Shown here in pieces: positions 28,690 through 36,156 of a stretch of DNA of 64,000 nt. The position numbers and the translations under genes were made by a program. Origin of the DNA: Actinoplanes missouriensis 431 (GTDB lineage Bacteria > Actinomycetota > Actinomycetes > Mycobacteriales > Micromonosporaceae); NCBI RefSeq assembly GCF_000284295.1, contig NC_017093.1, forward strand, positions 2,108,001 through 2,172,000, written 5' to 3'. The notes under the pieces are model-generated. The model searched no databases, had not been told where the DNA came from, and saw only the letters and a program-made list of their open reading frames with translations. Position 1 is the stretch's first letter, and each line of letters begins with the position of its first letter.

Positions 28690-28911
28690 TCAGATAATGC
28701 GCCGCTTGAGGAGCAGGGCGGACATGGGCATCGCTGACCGGCTGAGCCCGTGGATATCAACAGGGCCAACCGCTTCCCAGCCCTGGGAGCCAAGAGTGTT
28801 CAAGCCGGCTACCCAGGCGTCGAAACTTGCCGGATAGCCGGGGTAGCTGGCAGCGTTGTGGGCATCGGCGACGTGTACCCCGTAGGTCCGGTATTCCCAC
28901 TGGTCAGGCAT
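28690..28911 (-). CDS. DUF4177-like small protein
   Basis: 73 residues. The core WEYRTYGVHV...LNTLGSQGWEAVGP...ALLLKR fits the DUF4177 family, small beta-rich proteins with a conserved GWE turn; function unknown. Overlaps the preceding gene by 8 bp. Confidence 0.65.
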   Translation of the reverse strand: MPDQWEYRTYGVHVADAHNAASYPGYPASFDAWVAGLNTLGSQGWEAVGPVDIHGLSRSAMPMSALLLKRRII

Positions 28912-29212
28912 GCGGGTTCCCTTGTGCTAGGTGTCCGATGGCGGAGTCTGATTCTGCCCATCGTCCGCAACTGCGTAAACCCTCGTTGCGGGCCTGTAAA
29001 AGATTGGCGTTATGCAGCTCGGCGATGTACCGAGCGGTCGCCTCTGCAAGGAACGATGCGACGGCCGGCACACCCGATGAGGGTGGCAGGTCGGCGGGCA
29101 TGACTACCCACCCACCGATCGTGTCGTCGGCGTGGACGTACCAGCGGGCGGCGAGCTGGGCGTCGACGAGGTCGTTTCCGCGGAGGTGACGCCAGTAGCG
29201 TGCGGCGGTCAT
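28904..29212 (-). CDS. Hypothetical 102-aa element protein
   Basis: No family recognised. Seen: ARYWRHLRGNDLVDAQLAARWYVHADDTIGGWVVMPADLPP, then a helix (PAVASFLAEATARYIAELHNANLL). Aromatic-rich like a small nucleic-acid or protein-binding domain. The ATG at 29212 overlaps the previous stop (ATGA). Confidence 0.6.
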   Translation of the reverse strand: MTAARYWRHLRGNDLVDAQLAARWYVHADDTIGGWVVMPADLPPSSGVPAVASFLAEATARYIAELHNANLLQARNEGLRSCGRWAESDSAIGHLAQGNPHA

Positions 29213-29397
29213 GACGGCCACTGCGGTGGCGGGTTCGGGATGGCCCAGTCCTCGAGGTGGGCGTCGAGCTCGAGCATGGCGGTGAGCTGGTCACGCATGC
29301 TGGACTCGGCGAGCACGGTTTCCTGCCAGGCACCGCAGTACATGCAATACCAGCGGGCGTTCAACGGCGGGCCGGCCTGCGGGTGGGTGCAGGTCAC
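29209..29397 (-). CDS. Small zinc-ribbon-like protein, 62 aa
   Basis: Starts at GTG 29397, overlapping the nucleotidyltransferase stop (GTGA). CTHP...CMYCGAW forms a likely Cys/His metal site, followed by a helical tail (MRDQLTAMLELDAHLEDW). Function unknown. Confidence 0.55.
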   Translation of the reverse strand: MTCTHPQAGPPLNARWYCMYCGAWQETVLAESSMRDQLTAMLELDAHLEDWAIPNPPPQWPS

Positions 29398-30092
29398 CGC
29401 TGCACCTCGTAGAAGGCGGCGCGGACCCGGCGCAGCCACGCTTCCACGACAGCCCTGTTCGGCTCGTCCGGCAGCACACTCGGCTTCTCGTCGAATGCCG
29501 CCTCGTAGCCAGCCATCACCCGCCGGGCGTGGTCGATGTCGCCGTCGGCCACTCGTTCACCGAAGTCCAGGTACCGCTGCGGATCGTCGAGACGGATCCG
29601 AAGCTGACCGGTGCTGAACAGCTCGAGCCCTTGGCTACAGAGTCTCAGCAGGTGCCTGGCGTGCTTCGCGGTGCGCTTGCGGGTGTCGGCGCTGAACGAG
29701 CCGTCGCCGCGGGCTTCAAGCCGCTTGAACTGCTGCGTGGCGTAGCCGAGGTAGGCGTCGCGGGTTCGCTTGGCGGACAGGAAGGCCTGCCGGATGCCGA
29801 TCAGTTCGTCACCGAGCGGATGCCGGGTCTCGTACAGGTTGTCGGGCAGCCACATCAGCTCGGAGACGGTGGGGTTCCCGCTGAGGGCGAGGCTGGCGTA
29901 TTTCCGGGCTTCGTGGAGGGTGATGTCTGGCTTGCTCGACACCACTGACTCTTGCGGGAAGTCGAGGCCGTGAAAGTCGGCGGTGGGTGCGGCGAACACA
30001 CCGAGGCGGTCGATGTCGGAGTCGGGGCCGGCGAGACCGTAGGCGGTGGAGCCGACGATGCCGGACAGGAGGATTTTGCTGGGCTCGGTCAC
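29394..30092 (-). CDS. RlaP-like nucleotidyltransferase
   Basis: 232 residues of the PF10127-type polymerase-beta superfamily. Seen: GSTAYGLAGPDSDIDRLGVF with the GS...DxD metal-binding motif (about residues 14-33), then a conserved helical region (EARKYASLALSGNPTVSELMWLP) as in RNA-repair-associated RlaP proteins and phage homologues. The substrate is unknown. GTG start overlaps the upstream stop. Confidence 0.75.
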   Translation of the reverse strand: MTEPSKILLSGIVGSTAYGLAGPDSDIDRLGVFAAPTADFHGLDFPQESVVSSKPDITLHEARKYASLALSGNPTVSELMWLPDNLYETRHPLGDELIGIRQAFLSAKRTRDAYLGYATQQFKRLEARGDGSFSADTRKRTAKHARHLLRLCSQGLELFSTGQLRIRLDDPQRYLDFGERVADGDIDHARRVMAGYEAAFDEKPSVLPDEPNRAVVEAWLRRVRAAFYEVQR

Positions 30093-30268
30093 GACGCCTC
30101 CTTACTGATGTGGGCGGTCGCGGTCGCGATAACAGCGGCGACGCTGATGCTGTCGGTGTGGTGTTCGGTGCCGCAGGAGGCGCACAGCACGGTCAGGGCG
30201 GTGGGCTGCTTGAGCCGGTTGTGGGTGCCGGTGATGTACATCTGCGCCAGGTGCTCGTCTCGGGTCAC
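30089..30268 (-). CDS. Hypothetical 59-aa protein with CxxC site
   Basis: GTGA-coupled. MTRDEHLAQMYITGTHNRLKQP then VLCASCGTEHHTD, a probable half zinc ribbon. No family recognised. Confidence 0.5.
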   Translation of the reverse strand: MTRDEHLAQMYITGTHNRLKQPTALTVLCASCGTEHHTDSISVAAVIATATAHISKEAS

Positions 30269-30483
30269 GGCTGGCCCTCCGCGGTCGGCGGGTTCTGCTC
30301 GACGTGCGGCGCGAAGTAGGCGGCGCGGACCTGCGGGTCGATGGGGCCGACCTCGAAGATGATGCAATGCTCCAGTGCGTCGTAGGCGTCGGAGAGGTGT
30401 TCGTGTTCGTGTCCGATGCCGACGGGCATGGACTGAGCCCACTTCACCAACGCGATCAGGGCGTTGCGTTCGACCTCGGTCAC
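30265..30483 (-). CDS. Hypothetical 72-aa protein
   Basis: GTG 30483 overlaps the upstream stop. Mostly helical: ERNALIALVKWAQSMPVGIGHEHEHLSDAYDALEH, then an acidic/Pro tail. Not recognised. Confidence 0.5.
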   Translation of the reverse strand: MTEVERNALIALVKWAQSMPVGIGHEHEHLSDAYDALEHCIIFEVGPIDPQVRAAYFAPHVEQNPPTAEGQP

Positions 30484-30593
30484 GGGCGGATCTCGCTTTC
30501 CAGGATTTGCGGCGGTGTCGCCCCACCCCACTGGTCGATCTCGTAGCCGTCGGCGGCCAGGCGGGCGGTGACGTCCACGCGAGGCTCGATCAC
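30480..30593 (-). CDS. Micro-protein, 37 aa
   Basis: GTG 30593 overlaps the preceding stop (GTGA) and its own stop overlaps the next GTG. VIEPRVDVTARLAADGYEIDQWGG has a plausible codon pattern, and both overlaps argue that it is translated. Confidence 0.4.
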   Translation of the reverse strand: MIEPRVDVTARLAADGYEIDQWGGATPPQILESEIRP

Positions 30594-30805
30594 GGCGTCT
30601 CCTCGGTGAGTGGGCCGCGATACATGCTCAGCCACCACCACGTCTTCGACGGCTCGGAGAAGGCAAGGTGAGCGGACCGCCAGCCGTTGCGGTTCTTCTC
30701 GGAACGATCGCTGGCGCTGACCCACCAGGTGTCGCCGTAGGCATCGACGATGCGCGGTAGGTCTTCGGGTTCGTTGTCGCCCATGTGCCAGGTGCGGGCG
30801 TTCAC
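30590..30805 (-). CDS. Hypothetical 71-aa Trp-rich protein
   Basis: GTGA-coupled at both ends. Contains DAYGDTWWVSASD and SKTWWWLSMYRG, seven Trp in 71 residues; not recognised. Confidence 0.5.
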   Translation of the reverse strand: MNARTWHMGDNEPEDLPRIVDAYGDTWWVSASDRSEKNRNGWRSAHLAFSEPSKTWWWLSMYRGPLTEETP

Positions 30806-31098
30806 GGCGTCGCGTCCTTGGCGCTCGGCTCGGCGTCTTCGAACGGCAGGTAGCAGCCGGCCTCGTCGCCCTCCTGCGCTAAACACTGTTCGTGCGGACC
30901 GACGTCGGCGACGTGCTGGTGGGCGTCGTGCCCGCACTCCCGGTCGAGGCAGATGCCGTCGGTTCCGGGCTCGTAGCGGTCGCAGGAACATTTGATGTAG
31001 CCCTGGGACATGATCTCGCCCTTCCGGTCAGTGGCGCCTGATCCGGCCGGGCGTGTAGTCGGCGCGGGTGCGGGCGTGTGGGGTGCGGGGGTGGTCAT
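30802..31098 (-). CDS. Cys/His-rich putative metal-binding protein
   Basis: 98 residues from ATG 31098, which overlaps the upstream stop (ATGA). A Pro/Thr-rich lead is followed by CSCDRYEPGTDGICLDRECGHDAHQH and a later Cys pair. A second in-frame ATG at 31011 would give 69 residues without the lead. Zinc binding is inferred from the spacing only. Confidence 0.5.
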   Translation of the reverse strand: MTTPAPHTPAPAPTTRPAGSGATDRKGEIMSQGYIKCSCDRYEPGTDGICLDRECGHDAHQHVADVGPHEQCLAQEGDEAGCYLPFEDAEPSAKDATP

Positions 31099-31400
31099 GA
31101 CGTCCCCTCGGTGGGCATGGAACCGGCATCCGGTCTGTCCTGGTCGCGGACGCCTGGACCGCTGTCTAGGTTCGGGCCATAACCGCGCTGGTCGTTGGTA
31201 AGCGGGTAGATCGTGACCGGCTTGTCGTAGGAGACCAGAGCCCACGCAATGTGGTTGCCGATGCAGGTTCGGCACAGCCGGGATGCCCGCGCCGGGTTGT
31301 CGCGGAGTTCGCCGTCGGCGTCGCGCTCGCGGCACGCATCGCAGTCGTTGCGCGAGTGTGGGTAGGCGAACCGGGCGGGCCCGGCCTGATCGCCGGTCAT
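31095..31400 (-). CDS. Hypothetical zinc-finger-like protein, 101 aa
   Basis: CDACRERD...CRTCIGNH in the first 65 residues forms a CxxC...CxxC metal site; the tail is Pro/Asp-rich. ATGA-coupled at 31400. Confidence 0.5.
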   Translation of the reverse strand: MTGDQAGPARFAYPHSRNDCDACRERDADGELRDNPARASRLCRTCIGNHIAWALVSYDKPVTIYPLTNDQRGYGPNLDSGPGVRDQDRPDAGSMPTEGTS

Positions 31401-31591
31401 GCGATCACTTCGCCGTTCACCGTGACAATGTCTGCGGTGTCCACCCACTTACCGCAGCCGCACGGGCACTGAGGCTGCCCCTCGGCGGTCACGTTGACCT
31501 GCTCGCCGCCCCTACTGATGTCGTACACGGTGTAGACGGTGGGATCATCGGCGAGGGTGACGCGGTCGTTGGTGCGGATTTTCGCGGTCAT
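31397..31591 (-). CDS. Hypothetical 64-aa protein with CPCGCG site
   Basis: KIRTNDRVTLADDPTVYTVYDISRGGEQVNVT looks like a small beta-barrel; then CPCGCGKWV. Overlaps the tiny gene upstream by 4 bp (ATGA). Confidence 0.5.
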   Translation of the reverse strand: MTAKIRTNDRVTLADDPTVYTVYDISRGGEQVNVTAEGQPQCPCGCGKWVDTADIVTVNGEVIA

Positions 31592-31656
31592 CGGCTTTCC
31601 TCGTAGAAGTCAGCGGGGTGCTCGGTGGCTGGGATCTGGGTGATGGGCTGGGGCAT
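31588..31656 (-). CDS. Micro-protein, 22 aa
   Basis: MPQPITQIPATEHPADFYEESR, with a good AAGGGAC ribosome site 6 nt before the ATG and a stop overlapping the next ATG. It may be a leader whose role is to couple translation. Confidence 0.35.
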   Translation of the reverse strand: MPQPITQIPATEHPADFYEESR

Positions 31657-31668
31657 GGCGGGGTCCCT

Positions 31669-31902
31669 TCAGACTCGGTCGCGGATGAACGCCAGATAGT
31701 TGCCGCCCACGGGCGGGCGGGGCTCCCGGCGGCGGTAAGCGATCTCGCAGGCGATGACGTAGACGAGGCCGTCGTCGACGAGCGTGTCGATGAACGCGAG
31801 GGCGGCGTCACGGTGGTCCGGGTCGGTGAGGCCGGCCATCACGGTTCGAATGTCATTCGACGACAGGCTGACCGATGGGGGCGGCGTCCAGGTGGTGGTC
31901 AT
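31669..31902 (-). CDS. Hypothetical 77-aa protein
   Basis: Ribosome site GAAAGGA. SLSSNDIRTVMAGLTDPDHRDAALAFIDTLVDDGLVYVIACEIAYRRR is helical; not recognised. Confidence 0.55.
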   Translation of the reverse strand: MTTTWTPPPSVSLSSNDIRTVMAGLTDPDHRDAALAFIDTLVDDGLVYVIACEIAYRRREPRPPVGGNYLAFIRDRV

Positions 31903-31917
31903 GGCGGTCCTTTCGGG

Positions 31918-32121
31918 TTAGGCGGTGCCGTTGCCGCAGTCCGGGCAGCGGTCGATGACGAGGTCGCCGGTGCGGATGGTCTGCCAACCGCGTTCGGCGA
32001 GGCTGTCGCGTAGGTCGCTGGCGGTCTGAGTGGCGCTGGATTCCATGGACCGGCAAGGGCGGTCGCGGTAGACGTCGGGCCCGTTGCACCAGATCTCGGT
32101 GACGCCCGTGATGGCGGTCAT
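31918..32121 (-). CDS. Hypothetical 67-aa protein with CPDCG site
   Basis: Starts inside the MazG-like gene's stop (ATGA). Ends with VIDRCPDCGNGTA, a zinc-ribbon half; the rest is unrecognised. Confidence 0.5.
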   Translation of the reverse strand: MTAITGVTEIWCNGPDVYRDRPCRSMESSATQTASDLRDSLAERGWQTIRTGDLVIDRCPDCGNGTA

Positions 32122-32714
32122 GCGCCGGTTCCGGTCAGGCTGCGTCCGCCGTGCTGGAAGCTGCGGCTCCGGTTGTAGGCGATCTTGCGCTCGTACTCGA
32201 ACGTCATGTCGACGCCGAACTTGCCGGCGACGGTCACCAGGGCACGCAGCATGTTGCAGGCCAGATCATCCCTGGTCTTCCAGGTGACGTTGATGGCCGC
32301 GGCTTTCTCGTGGAGCCACGCCATGTGGTCACCGAACGACACCGCTGTGGTGGGGATGGGGGACACGTCGGCGAGTTCGGCGTCCATGTCGAACGGCGTG
32401 ATCCCGAAGATGTCGCACATGTCGAGGAGCCGGATCAGGATGTCGGCGAACTCAGAGCCGACGCCCTCAGGCTTGTCCGGCTTCGCGGTGTTGCGGCCGG
32501 TGGCGTCGTCGAGTTTCCAGTCGCGGTACGCCTCCAGTGCTTCGGAGATCTCCGTGTGGAGCAGGGCAACGTAGTCACCCCACGTGTTGTCGCCGGGGCC
32601 GCCGGCCGCGGACCGCCAGCCTTTCTCGATGTTGTTGGTGCGGATCTCGGCGGTCATGTCGGCGAGGGTTTTGTTGTAGTCGAGGCGGTGGGTGTGCGGG
32701 TTGAGGTAGCTCAT
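32118..32714 (-). CDS. MazG-like nucleotide pyrophosphohydrolase
   Basis: 198 residues of the all-alpha NTP pyrophosphatase superfamily. The metal motif is split as HTEISEALEAYRDW (ExxE-type, about residues 53-66) and EFADILIRLLDM (ExxxD, about 88-99). Phage and element members trim nucleotide pools or (p)ppGpp-like signals; substrate not deducible. Ribosome site GAAAGGA. Heads the small-gene operon reading leftward. Confidence 0.8.
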   Translation of the reverse strand: MSYLNPHTHRLDYNKTLADMTAEIRTNNIEKGWRSAAGGPGDNTWGDYVALLHTEISEALEAYRDWKLDDATGRNTAKPDKPEGVGSEFADILIRLLDMCDIFGITPFDMDAELADVSPIPTTAVSFGDHMAWLHEKAAAINVTWKTRDDLACNMLRALVTVAGKFGVDMTFEYERKIAYNRSRSFQHGGRSLTGTGA

Positions 32715-32769
32715 GGCGGGTCCTTTCGGTTAGGAGGCTTGGCCTAGCTGCCGGAACGGTTCGAACTGG

Positions 32770-33160
32770 TCAGCGCGGGAAGGTCCACCAGCCGTCGTAT
32801 CCGTCCGGCACTGCGGGGTAGTTGTCTAGCGCCCGGAGGAGAGTTTGCGTGACGCAGCGAGGCCACCTCGACCGGCGTTTCCGGCGCCCAGAGCGTCGAG
32901 CCGTCCCAGCGAGCTTCCGCACGGCCCCCGTAGCGACCGTCATCGTGGCGCTCCAGGAATTCGATGGCCGACCGGGCGGGCGGGTTCTGGTGGTCCCACA
33001 GGTGGCCATAAACCGCGACGGTCTCGCCACGGCGGCGACGGAACCAGATGGCACTGACCGTGGAGGTGGTGTAACCCTCGCCGATCTCCCGGACATGCAA
33101 GCTGCCGAGGTCCACCGCGTAGGGCCTGCGGGACAGCAGGAACCGGTCTTCTCGGATCAC
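32770..33160 (-). pseudogene. Small element gene with an internal 1-nt frameshift
   Basis: Starts at GTG 33160 overlapping the upstream stop. Codes REDRFLLSRRPYAVDLGS...WFRRRRGETVAVYGHLWDHQ...GSTLWAPETPVEVASLR in one frame, then continues as TLLRALDNYPAVPDGYDGWWTFPR in the next. The total length is 3n+1, so one base is extra near 32,840-32,855. Corrected product ~129 residues, function unknown. True mutation, programmed shift and sequencing error cannot be separated here. Confidence 0.6.
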
Positions 33161-33429
33161 TGGAAGCTGCCCCACTGCGACACGATGGTCACGTCGTCGG
33201 CGGGGTGGCCGGCGGGGCAGGTGGGCGTGAACCGGTCGATGGCTTCGCGCAGCTTCTCGCCGACGGACTGCCACACCTCGGTGCGGGTCTTGACGGTGCC
33301 GTCCTGGTTCTTGTTGAACGGGTTCACGGTTTGGGTCTCGGCGATGGTGCGCTGGAAGCGCTTGCCGCAGGCGCACTTCAGTTTGAACGTCTGCGACCGC
33401 TTCAGCTCCTCGAACGTGTACGTGGGCAT
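33157..33429 (-). CDS. Zinc-ribbon protein, 90 aa
   Basis: KLKCACGKRFQRT near the N-terminus and PTCPAGHP near the C-terminus supply four metal ligands. Strong ribosome site GAAAGGAC. First gene of the leftward operon, divergent from the RHH-like gene across a palindromic operator. Confidence 0.6.
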   Translation of the reverse strand: MPTYTFEELKRSQTFKLKCACGKRFQRTIAETQTVNPFNKNQDGTVKTRTEVWQSVGEKLREAIDRFTPTCPAGHPADDVTIVSQWGSFQ

Positions 33430-33448
33430 CTCGACGTCCTTTCGTCAT

Positions 33449-33521
33449 TAAGTGGAGTCCACTTATTCTAGCTGTTGAGGCCAAGGTCATGCCTGCTCAG
33501 AGAGGGTGAAAATGGAGTCCA
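33449..33521. promoter_or_regulatory. Operator pair with TGGAGTCCA core
   Basis: 33449-33465 is a perfect 17-bp palindrome TAAGTGGA-G-TCCACTTA. The core TGGAGTCCA recurs at 33513-33521, over the start codon of the divergent small gene at 33512. This suggests an autoregulated switch. Confidence 0.7.
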
Positions 33522-33754
33522 CATGCCATGCTGATCAGGTGCCAGACCGCCATCGCGATCCCACCGTCAGTGTCCGGCCCAGCCAGGGCGACAAGGATGC
33601 GGCGGTCGAAGCGCTCGGCGCTCGCGGCTGGACACTCGGCGATGCGCTGCACGCGGCACTGCTGTGGCTACTCGACGACCCGCGCCGACTCGCCGAGCTC
33701 GAACGGTTCCGGCCCCCACCTAAAGCGAAGGGCCGACCGCCGTCCAAACGCTAG
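33512..33754 (+). CDS. Putative ribbon-helix-helix DNA-binding protein
   Basis: 80 residues. TVSVRPSQGDKDAAVEALGARGWTLGDALHAALLWLLDDP reads as strand-helix-helix, and the tail is basic (PPPKAKGRPPSKR). ATG 33512 is within the second copy of the operator core, so self-repression is likely. Assignment is by pattern, not by a firm family match. Confidence 0.5.
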   Translation: MESTCHADQVPDRHRDPTVSVRPSQGDKDAAVEALGARGWTLGDALHAALLWLLDDPRRLAELERFRPPPKAKGRPPSKR

Positions 33755-33766
33755 TTCAGCCGGATA

Positions 33767-34036
33767 TCAGTGCCCGGCAGGATGGGGCGGGGTCGCCAGC
33801 TCCTCAGCAATGTATGCAGACGCAGCCTCGTAGCTGTGAAAAAACCGACGCGTGAAGGCTTCATCTCCTGGGTCTTCGGCATCCGCTAAGGCCACGACGA
33901 GTGGCTCACCGCGATCTCCGTCGGGCCGCTGCCTCCAGCCAGTAACGGCAAAGACGCCCGGAAATACGCGGCAGTCCTTGCCGTTCGCGCCCAAATAGAT
34001 GACAAACAGCGGGTAGTGCTGCGGAACAGTGGTCAC
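33767..34036 (-). CDS. Hypothetical 89-aa protein
   Basis: VTTVPQHYPLFVIYLGANGKDCRVFPGVFAVTGWRQRP..., a beta-rich start and a helical end (SYEAASAYIAEEL). GTGA-coupled to the GIY-YIG gene. Confidence 0.55.
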   Translation of the reverse strand: MTTVPQHYPLFVIYLGANGKDCRVFPGVFAVTGWRQRPDGDRGEPLVVALADAEDPGDEAFTRRFFHSYEAASAYIAEELATPPHPAGH

Positions 34037-34605
34037 GTTGTTCCTTTCGTTACGGCAAGGCGGTTGGTAATGATCAAACACCACGAGCACGCGCAGTCCT
34101 CGTAGGCGCAGACCTGGTTACCCCACGAGCACGTCCACTGGTGATCGGCTGGGCAACGGTGCAGCGAGTCCACCCCATCTGCAGTCCAGTCCAGCTCAAC
34201 CGCCGGATGTGAGCCGAACCCGGCGCCGACCATGCCACACCGGTTGCAGGCATCGATGAAGTGCTGCGGGTCGGTGGGTTGCATCCGCTGCCGGTTGTGG
34301 ATGACGTTGCACATGGGCCGTTCGGCCAGGATCGCCGCCTTCTCCGTAACCTCAACCTCGGTGCGGGTGGCGTACGGCTCGATCTCGATACGCCGCACGA
34401 GCGGCCACCACGGCTTCTTCCGGGAGTGGTTCGACCAGCGGGCGGCGGCATCGCCCGTGATCCCGATGTACAGCAGGATGCCGTGGGCGTCGTAGAACCG
34501 GTAGAGCACCTGGGCAAGCGGGTCGGGATTGAGCAGGTCGGGTGCCGAGGTTTCTGGCCCGACGTATGCGATGGTCCGCTGCTGGTTGGCTGCTGTAGGG
34601 GGCAA
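34033..34605 (-). CDS. GIY-YIG nuclease-domain protein with Cys/His-rich C-terminus
   Basis: 190 residues. The GIY-YIG core is LYRFYDAHGILLYIGITGDAAARWSNH (about 35-61), followed by a Glu in the expected acidic position (EKAAILAERP). The last ~70 residues hold many Cys and His (CNRCG, HRCPADHQWTC, CAYEDCACSWC). TTG 34605 is chosen: GGAGacgcc precedes it, and a leader shared with the second module ends there. GTG 34665 is the alternative. A homing-type or host-DNA nuclease is possible. Confidence 0.72.
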   Translation of the reverse strand: MPPTAANQQRTIAYVGPETSAPDLLNPDPLAQVLYRFYDAHGILLYIGITGDAAARWSNHSRKKPWWPLVRRIEIEPYATRTEVEVTEKAAILAERPMCNVIHNRQRMQPTDPQHFIDACNRCGMVGAGFGSHPAVELDWTADGVDSLHRCPADHQWTCSWGNQVCAYEDCACSWCLIITNRLAVTKGTT

Positions 34606-34611
34606 GGCGTC

Positions 34612-34644
34612 TCCAAAGTCAAAGGCGCATCGGGGGTGTGCAGT
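34612..34644. repeat. Leader block shared with 61728-61761
   Basis: 33 bp here (TCCAAAGTCAAAGGCGCATC...CAGT) align with 34 bp at 61728-61761 (TCCAAGGTCAAAGGCGCGTC...CAGT) with only a few changes. In both modules the block lies between the iteron array and the first gene of the leftward operon. Confidence 0.75.
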
Positions 34645-34699
34645 CGGTGGTGCCGCTGCCTTCACTCGCGCTGGGTTTGATCTTGTTGGGGGTCTGCCG

Positions 34700-34883
34700 A
34701 AGTTACGCGGACCCCTCTTATAGAGAGGGGTCCGTGCGTAACTTCTCGGCGAGACCCTGGCGCGGAACTTGGCGTAACTTGCCGCGTATCTTCCTGACCT
34801 GCGAAGTTACGGCTTCCCTAGATCGCGTAACTTCGGCCGTAACTTGAAGATGAAAAAGCGTCGCGTAACTTAAAACGTAACTT
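34700..34883. repeat. Iteron-like array 1 (CGTAACTT), candidate replication origin or operator
   Basis: Eight exact copies of CGTAACTT: forward at 34737, 34773, 34826, 34838, 34864 and 34876; reverse at 34700 and 34804. The first two flank a perfect stem (GGACCCCTCT/AGAGGGGTCC), making a 45-bp dyad at 34700-34744. The right part (34840-34885) is locally A/T-rich. It lies between the 3' end of the ATPase gene and the GIY-YIG operon, so it could be an origin, an operator, or both. Confidence 0.75.
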
Positions 34884-34905
34884 CCAAACCGCACCGAAAC
34901 GGACA

Positions 34906-36156
34906 TCACGCGGCCTCGCCAGGAACGTCCAGCCGCGACTCCACCGGGAACCAGCGCACCTCCTGGCCCGCCCCCTGACCGTCCGGCTCGCGACGGAACA
35001 ACAAGCCGTCCTCGACATACTTGTCCAGCCGGCGCCGCGCCTTGTTGATGTCCTTCGTCGCCACCTTCGCCGCGATGTCGAGGTCGAACAACACGATCGC
35101 CGCGTCCTTCGCCGACAACCCCATCGACCGGCAGCGGCGCACCAAAGCCAGCAGATCCTTGCTTTCCTCGTACACCCGCGTGGACACGCCCGTCCGGTTG
35201 TTGTGCTCGACCTTGAACGGGCCGACCACATCGGCGGGCTGCTTCAGGTGGATGAACTCGACCTCCGGATCGCCAGGCTCACCCCACAACATCACCACCG
35301 ACCCGGCACCGGAGGTCAGCCACGTCGACCCGTACACGCCGTTGATGTTGTTCGGTTTGCCGCCGTCCGGCCCCGACTTCACGGTGTGGTGCAGCTCCAC
35401 CAGCTGATGCCCGGCCGTCAACGCGATCTGCCGCGCCCGGTTGTACCCGGCACCCACCTCGTCCTTGGACAGGCCGATCGCGGCGTCCTTCATGCTGTCG
35501 ATGACCACCACGGCGGCACCGTGGTGATCGCACATCTGTCGCAGCGTCTCCGGTGACTGCGCGAAGTCAGCCGGCGGCGGGCCCTCGACCACGCGCAGCA
35601 TCTCGTCGAGGTATTCGCGGTGTTCGTCCATCCCGGCGAACAGGCGGGCCAGGTTGCGGCGTGCCTGCTGCGGGCGGTCCATCGCGAGGTAGAGGATGCG
35701 GCCTTCGAAGCCTTCGATCGGGTAGCCGAGGACTTCGTCTTGCAGCGACAGGCAGCCTTTGAGTACCTGGCTGGCGAGGGTGGTCTTCCCGACACCCTGC
35801 GGCCCGGTGATCATCAAAGATTCGCCGCGCGCCCACAGCACTTCGCTGCCGCTGCCCCAGATCGTCGGTGTCTCGTCGGGCACGTCGAGCAGCCACGACC
35901 CTCCGGTGTAGGTGCGGTCGGCGTTGGCGGCGTTGGCTCGCTGCTCGGCGAGTTTCTCCTGTGCCAGTTGCTCGCGGGCTGCCTCGCGGGCGGCCTGCCG
36001 AATGTACTCCCACTGGGTTTCGCGGTAGAGCGCGGCGGCGATCCGCTGGTCGTGGAGGGCGCGCTCCTCCGGTGGGGCGTCCGGGCGGGGGAGGGGGATG
36101 TGCTGCTGGTCGACGTCGGTCCAGTCGATCGGCGGCATGTTGGCGGCGTTCTTCAC
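34906..36156 (-). CDS. RecA-like AAA ATPase (RepA-type replication protein)
   Basis: 416 residues. N-terminal charged helix region (~20-85), then a KaiC/RepA-like P-loop domain: Walker A GPQGVGKTTLAS (about 133-144), Walker B AVVVIDSMKD, a LVELHHTVK segment, and a C-terminal winged-helix-like part (MGLSAKDAAIVLFDL...KARRRLDKYVEDGLLFRRE). This fits helicase-type initiators or loaders of plasmids and phages. GTG 36156 overlaps the small upstream gene (GTGA). Directly followed by iteron array 1. Confidence 0.82.
   Translation of the reverse strand: MKNAANMPPIDWTDVDQQHIPLPRPDAPPEERALHDQRIAAALYRETQWEYIRQAAREAAREQLAQEKLAEQRANAANADRTYTGGSWLLDVPDETPTIWGSGSEVLWARGESLMITGPQGVGKTTLASQVLKGCLSLQDEVLGYPIEGFEGRILYLAMDRPQQARRNLARLFAGMDEHREYLDEMLRVVEGPPPADFAQSPETLRQMCDHHGAAVVVIDSMKDAAIGLSKDEVGAGYNRARQIALTAGHQLVELHHTVKSGPDGGKPNNINGVYGSTWLTSGAGSVVMLWGEPGDPEVEFIHLKQPADVVGPFKVEHNNRTGVSTRVYEESKDLLALVRRCRSMGLSAKDAAIVLFDLDIAAKVATKDINKARRRLDKYVEDGLLFRREPDGQGAGQEVRWFPVESRLDVPGEAA

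Noticed and set aside
28527..28793. 88-codon frame on the minus strand after the DUF4177 gene
   Set aside because: Its start lies inside the DUF4177 gene and only the last ~30 codons look protein-like; no usable start was found.
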